From assembly GCA_029204225.1 (NCBI GenBank), contig MU832224.1, positions 1 through 64,000 of the forward strand: 64,000 nucleotides of DNA, given 5' to 3'. This DNA comes from Diphasiastrum complanatum. Taxonomy: Eukaryota; Streptophyta; Lycopodiopsida; Lycopodiales; Lycopodiaceae. The stretch's first letter is position 1. Each line of letters opens with the position of its first letter. This document shows positions 60,301-64,000 of the stretch, piece by piece. Position numbers and translations under genes: made by a program. Below the pieces are notes generated by a model that saw only the letters and a program-made list of their open reading frames with translations, made no database searches and was not told the DNA's origin.

Positions 60301-61923
60301 ACGTTCACGCACATTGACATCTAGTAGGCAATACAAAATCTTGAAAATCGACCACTCTTCTAGCAACTACAATGAACTACAACTAAAACACAAAATATTT
60401 GATGAGGTCGAGGGTCTAGCAACCTATAAAGAAGACCTAGTACCCCTATGCCTGGATGAATAATACAATAGTTGTTGTGACAACTTATGTCCTCTCCTTA
60501 AAAAACTCCATTGGTGTGTCCTTTTTCTCGCCATGAATCTCATTACAACTTTTAAATTGTTCTATTTGTATCTATATTCACATTTCTTTACAATTGGCTA
60601 TTACCAAAGCCATTGCTTGGGGCCTATTTTTTTTCTAATTTAAGGGTTTACGTTTCTAGAAGCCTAACATTGAGAGAAATGTTTTGAAGTTGGGATGGAC
60701 TAGTTAACCCCCTAACCCTAGTCCTCCCCTAACCCTAATTGCTAGTTGCCCTAATTAGGTTTTCCGCTGGGCCTACACCTACTTGGGATATAGTCCTCGG
60801 GTTATCATTGTACTCATTCTATTGCTTTTCTTTTGAACAAGTATCGCTTGGGCTCTTTGTGGGAGATCTCTAATCTATGCTTAGCTAATGCTTGTAAAAC
60901 TCTAGCCACTGATAATGTATGAGAGCGACTAGCCCTCTGGCATTTGAATCGTCCGAAGTAATGTTAGCTACGTCCAAGACGTAGGTGTTATTAGTCACCA
61001 TTTGTCAAATATTTACTATTATCCACATCCATTCTTAAGGTCTCTAATTTGTCCTTCAACAACAAAACCTAGCATTTGTTATTTTGAACATATGCTCAAA
61101 ATATCCCATGCTTCTATAGCGAACTTCGAGATGGAGGGTTGTACTGTCTTTTGTAGACATGTTAATGTATGCATGTGCTATCTTCCTTCTCTTGTAAAGA
61201 AATTTTACGTCATACCTAACGGCCCAATCCCACCTGCAGTTGCAATGTAAACATCCATTTGTCAATAAGTATAATCTGGATCTTCGATTGAATTTTGGCC
61301 ATCTAGCTTGCTGCCTTCTCCCGTCATGAATTCGTTGAAGATAACCACTCTGTATCACACTCTTGAATCTTGAACCCTAAAGCTTTAACGTGAAAAGATA
61401 AAATATTGGAGCTCAAGCACTTATAAAAAAATTTGGGTGTCAAAAGAGTGAAGAAATTTTTCAGTGCTCGACATGGGCTTTAACATTACCGCATTGATTA
61501 CAACAATCACCCTCACATCACAATAACAAATTCAAAAAATCTAGGAAAATAATGTCGGATGCTATAGAATATAAAACTGAAAGACATTCAAGGTGCTTAT
61601 TTGGACATTTGGACATGTTATATACTGCCAAATTCCAAACCTTGCATGGCCACTAGAGCTAAAAACTTTGATGACTTGAAAGGAGTTAAAGCCAAATTCC
61701 AAAATCCTGCACTTACTGAACCTATTGGCGACTCATTGGACCCTAAAAAAGCATTCAAAAACATAATTTGAGAGCGAATACAGGGGCAAATAACTGTACA
61801 CACCTGCTTAGCAAGAAGCTCACGCTCGACATTTCCTCCGCTAAAAAACGGATGATCTGGAGGGAACCTGCGTCGGATGGCTTTCCAAACAGGAAACACT
61901 TTCCGTTCTTGCTCATTTTCCAT
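46963..61923 (-). CDS. C2H2 zinc-finger protein, ZNF511 family (4 exons over 15 kb)
   Basis: Exons in transcript order: 61923-61804, 54713-54649, 47797-47599, 47442-46963, all GT/AG. Summed 864 nt, 287 residues, with every junction in phase (Trp62 is split between exons 2 and 3). Exon 1 has PPDHPFFSGGNVERELLAKQ, a ZNF511 signature; exon 2 VTLEITEEERTYISNMQEE. Exon 3 has finger 1 (C66, C71, H84, H89) and finger 2 (C93, C96, H109, H114) with FPTRRLLSLHIAETHDSFF. Exon 4 has YECLVEGC and finger 3 (C131, C136, H149, H154), KHKFPKTFSFHKKKHP, a charged linker and the conserved tail VTFGRRHTRG. Family members are nuclear proteins of poorly known role. Introns 1 (7.1 kb) and 2 (6.9 kb) are full of transposons; intron 3 is 156 bp. 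The start codon is the ATG at 61923-61921. Confidence 0.88.
48590..49497 (-). mobile_element. Putative 3' LTR of the chromovirus in ZNF511 intron 2
   Basis: On the minus strand, TGCTATGCACCATCACGG follows a GGGGGAGGGA polypurine tract (49498-49507) just after the chromodomain frame. The far end is not defined, because no second LTR copy is present in the window. Confidence 0.45.
49510..52520 (-). pseudogene. Ty3/gypsy chromovirus pol remnant
   Basis: Minus strand, in order: reverse transcriptase start (VGKKDGALCLCVDYKKLNKM, about 52420-52340); the region after the active site (NILIYSRTLEEHEAHL, about 52080-52030); broken RNase H. Then integrase (MEAYWQKCEQCQVNKAER finger half; PLEIPSKKWESIVMDFVIGL core; VVVDKLSKMAQFIPT; 50900-50613); its later part after an insert (DIVSDQVSKFTGKFWQAVF; EFAYNRAKHSAILFSPFIF); and a chromodomain tail (FKYLVHWKGKLDDADTWEKE, about 49620-49540). 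Many frameshifts. It lies in intron 2 of ZNF511 in the same orientation as the gene. No gag or 5' LTR is seen. Confidence 0.8.
50365..50610. repeat. Insert in chromovirus integrase with a two-unit direct repeat
   Basis: AGCGCTGGCxxAxGCATCGCAG occurs at about 50381 and 50529 (148 bp apart), each followed by TTTTCTTTC-containing sequence. The block interrupts the integrase between its core and C-terminal half. Confidence 0.5.
52521..54270. other. ZNF511 intron 2, rest; no supported gene
   Basis: A minus-strand frame at 53478-53263 (TVPSPESTISEGEIPNLENV and YKLSADMRFYIQKRHH) looks coding-like, but I recognise no family. 53860-54270 is GA-rich with TTTAGGG-like words. The remainder has no feature. 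Confidence 0.35.
54273..54313. repeat. (GA)n microsatellite in ZNF511 intron 2
   Basis: About 20 GA units at the end of a purine-rich region. Confidence 0.95.
55377..55504. repeat. 64-bp tandem duplication in the LINE 3'UTR
   Basis: GTGCATAATAGTCATATGTA begins at 55377 and again at 55441. The two 64-bp units differ at only a few bases, so the duplication is recent. Confidence 0.85.
57125..57403 (+). pseudogene. Gag N-terminal fragment of the nested element
   Basis: The 92-residue acidic frame (MTTSPEFDQPLTRGIDELKT, then EEQEQFAEELDELV) has a coiled-coil look at the end. It sits just after the leader, as gag does, and ends in TAG next to pol C-terminal sequence. Confidence 0.6.
57417..57734 (+). 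pseudogene. Integrase C-terminus with chromodomain-like tail
   Basis: The 105-residue open tail reads AYELELPHISKVFPVFHVSQ, then EPEEILDSREAQTRH and YLVKWNDQPVENATWE, ending LEDQDGS. This is the end of gypsy integrase plus the chromodomain-like YLVKW...ATWE motif. Protease, reverse transcriptase and the integrase core are deleted between this and gag. Confidence 0.85.
58700..59170. repeat. GATCCG-rich palindromic block and ~75-bp direct repeat
   Basis: CGGATC/GATCCG words cluster at 58725-58830 and again at 59110-59145. Between them TTTGCAGATCT...GATGTCCAAA...GATGAATG occurs twice (58908 and 58964). There is no coding potential. This could be one small non-autonomous element. Confidence 0.5.
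59171..61617. other. ZNF511 intron 1, 5' part; no gene
   Basis: A local repeat of ATGCCTCGTAAGAGG lies at 59337-59402. Near 60720-60760 there are a few CCCTAA words, too short to be telomeric. The rest is AT-rich without recognisable coding. Confidence 0.4.
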
Positions 61924-62300
61924 GCCCCTCAAGCTATATCTACCCTATAAGCTGAATTTATCAGTCCCAGAAAGCATACACTTGAATGCATCAAATGAAG
62001 TTGCATTTGTCAGTCCCAGAAGCATACATTGAAATCATTAGCTAAACTAGGATCATCAGATGCCAGAGCATGTAATCCTCTGCCCAGAAAACCCTTACAA
62101 TCAGCTTGGATCACTACAGTTCAGGCGCTTGATCGCATCAGTCACAGAGACGCGATCAAACAAGAGACATCGATCGATCCTTCTTCTATTCTACCATATA
62201 TACTCTATGCGTCTTGCAATGAGGCTTCATTACACGGTATGTTTTACGCCAGAGACCTTGGATTTTTGCCACGTGTCGTGTGAGATCTTGAAGCGTTGAT
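61924..62300 (-). promoter_or_regulatory. Putative ZNF511 promoter and leader
   Basis: This is the sequence directly upstream of the start codon. TCAGTCCCAGAA-AGCATACA occurs twice (61962, 62012). A GCCACGTGTC G-box lies at 62269-62278. No clear TATA box. The assignment rests on position only. Confidence 0.4.
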
Positions 62301-62839
62301 TGTAAAAACGTGGCAGAATCGGAATGTCATGACAAAATCCAACGGTCGTGGGCTTTGATATGTTAGCTGCCACATTGAGATTATGAGCCCCTTGCTTTCC
62401 TTGTTTGCACTAATTTATAATTGCACTTGTGCATTCATTCCCTCACATCATGGAATATGGGTTCATTCTAATCTTCGCGAGGCGCGCGTGTGAGTTGGTG
62501 TATCGAGCTTGAGTTTGGCATGCAAGTTTGATTGCATGAGATCCCACGGGTTGATAATATTAAGATTTGGCGATCTTGGTTTGATTGTATATGATCCCAA
62601 GAGTTGATAATATTGGGATTTGGAGATGGCTACTTGTACAAATTTAGTGATGATTTTTCCAATCAAGATCGAGGACATGTGTATCAAAAGTATAGTATTG
62701 TGGCATCCAAAGCTAGGCCATCTTAAATACATGTACAAAAACAAACTTGTATCTTAATTACACATTTGTATCCTCGTTCAACCCACACACATGAATCTTG
62801 GATACTAAGGAAAATAGACAAGTGGCCAATTCCCCAAGA
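62301..62839. other. Intergenic, no supported gene
   Basis: Holds a local direct repeat near 62525-62620 (GATCCCACGGGTTGATAATAT and GATCCCAAGAGTTGATAATAT-like words). Nothing else is recognised. Confidence 0.35.
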
Positions 62840-63190
62840 ACCGGGCCCATAGAGATTTATCGCCTCTTGAACTTGTCCATAGGGACATTTGCATACCTAC
62901 TACTATGACTCCCTTGGACGTGCCAAAGAGTTCATCACGTTTATTGATAACTACTTAAGAAAGACAACAATCAAATTCTTGAAGGCCAAATCTGAGGCCT
63001 TTGGCCATTTCAAGTAGTTCAAGAAACATGTTGAAAAACATTCATGACTCAAGTTTGAGGCACTCTATACCTTCAAAATCGGTCTAGTACCAAGGCAATC
63101 AACAACCAGTATTATTGAGCAAATTAAGTAGTAGGTGGATCTCCCATTTGAAACAATTCAAAAATTCATAGGAATTGTTGCAACCATTAC
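62840..63190 (+). pseudogene. Copia integrase core remnant
   Basis: In the + strand the segment AKEFITFIDNYLRKTTIKFL and KAKSEAFGHFK (a stop) FKKHVEKHS corresponds to the FITFIDDYSR...KSEAF block of copia integrase. The catalytic Asp at IDD is Asn here. Stops and frameshifts are frequent. Confidence 0.7.
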
Positions 63191-63231
63191 ACACCAAAAA
63201 TTGATCATTTAGGTGTTTGTTCTTTCATAAC

Positions 63232-63412
63232 TGGTTAGCTTGGCATCCAAAGTTTCTTTGGTCCCAGGTTCGAGCCTCCCCTTGGAAACCAAGAAGCATA
63301 ATAGATACATCTAGGCTCACTTGGTTAGCTTGGCATCCAAAATTTCTTTGGTCCCAAGTTCAACACCCCCTTGAAAACCAAGAAGCATAATAGATACATC
63401 TCTATATTCTTC
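63232..63412 (+). repeat. Tandem pair of tRNA-like (SINE-like) units, 90-bp period
   Basis: TGGTTAGCTTGGCATCCAAA occurs at 63232 and 63322. The first unit has GGTCCCAGGTTCGAGCCTCC 30 bp on, an intact B-box-like GGTTCGAGCC; the second reads AGTTCAACACC and has lost it. Both units end AAACCAAGAAGCATAATAGA followed by TACATCT. The A-box/B-box layout suggests a tRNA-derived SINE head. Confidence 0.6.
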
Positions 63413-63415
63413 TAT

Positions 63416-64000
63416 TGCAATATAAGACCCATAGAGAGAGAGAGATATATATATTTTGAACTTTTAGAAGTACATGCCCACCTAGATGACCAAGTTAGTT
63501 AATTCATAGGTTCTATTTCTTGAAAATGTGGTGCCCTCTTGTGCTAAAATGAACCTTATTTGATTGAACACATATCTCCTCTCAATTTTCATTTAATAGC
63601 AATATAGTTTGAAACAAATGGATAACTTAACGTTCATGTGTGATGAATTTTGATCCTTTTCCAAACCAAATACTAGTGTATGTAATCAGAAAACAAAATG
63701 CCCACTACAATTGTATTATCTCTTCCCTAGATTTGAACTTTTGTCACTCAATCATAAAGGACTGTTTTGTGAAGCAGTAGAGAAACCATACTCAAAAGTA
63801 CTAGATTCCCTCTCCGAAGTTTGTTGGTGACTAGCTTGTGTAGCAAACCACTACATACACTCTTTTTCATAAAACAAATGCTCATGGCTAGGTGGGTGAG
63901 CAATTCTCTCGTATTATTGTTCTTCAATGTTATTCTAAACATTTTCTATGGAGCACCAGGACTTTCTTCCATAGGGTTTTGATACGAGTATTGAGTGTAT
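63416..64000. other. AT-rich, no supported gene
   Basis: A short GA/TA microsatellite lies at 63436-63455. Nothing else is recognised up to the window edge. Confidence 0.4.

Noticed and set aside
60712-60762. CCCTAACCCTAA words resembling plant telomere repeats
   Set aside because: Only two or three scattered, imperfect units; too few for an interstitial telomere tract.

Overview
This is a repeat-dense piece of a land-plant nuclear genome. It holds two recognisable host genes with introns, an acyl-ACP thioesterase (FATB type, + strand, 12907-19293) and a C2H2 zinc-finger protein of the ZNF511 family (- strand, 46963-61923). These sit in layers of Ty1/copia and Ty3/gypsy retrotransposons, a LINE, short tRNA-like SINE units, a Helentron-type rolling-circle transposon remnant and many CT/GA microsatellites. 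Plant origin follows from the plastid-type FATB, the tRNA-iMet primer sites and the element families. The exact lineage cannot be fixed from sequence alone. The weak N-terminal hydrophobic anchor of the FATB, the helicase-endonuclease transposon and the LINE style make me lean to a fern or another seed-free plant (inference, low confidence).

Layout. 1-2006: dispersed repeats, then a PIF1-like helicase joined to an EEP endonuclease (Helentron C-terminus). 2284-4078: copia pol 3' half (-) with a putative LTR and an expanded poly-C/poly-G polypurine tract. 4079-7567: gypsy pol (+), split by an 862-bp solo LTR with a 5-bp target duplication. 7568-9577: LTRs of copia-like families, some with phased CCAAT arrays. 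9584-11570: non-coding with an ~85-bp degenerate repeat. 11571-19293: FATB with putative promoter; its introns carry a hairpin, a SINE with a 13-bp target duplication and a LINE 3' tail. 19294-24895: intergenic with a CT/CA microsatellite and a 430-bp inverted repeat.

24896-32479: spliced ULP1-like protease remnant (-) and a copia element lacking integrase (26561-31398), whose 5' LTR is split, with one piece inverted 1.6 kb away. 32505-42720: copia D and copia B (-), the latter inserted in a gypsy gag, and a 24-bp minisatellite next to that gag. 42721-46962: repeats, a solo LTR with perfect target duplication and a copia gag start. 46963-61923: ZNF511 homologue over 15 kb. Its last exons are at 46963-47797, exon 2 at 54649-54713 and exon 1 at 61804-61923. 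Its large introns hold a chromovirus (-), a LINE (-) and a deleted LTR element nested in the LINE. 61924-64000: upstream region, copia integrase remnant and a tandem pair of tRNA-like units.

All transposon proteins seen carry stops, frameshifts or deletions; only the two host genes look intact. Splice sites of both were chosen by hand from GT/AG signals, reading phase and remembered family patterns. The joined reading frames come to 480 and 287 codons plus stop, with all junction phases compatible. No alignment or transcript data could be used.
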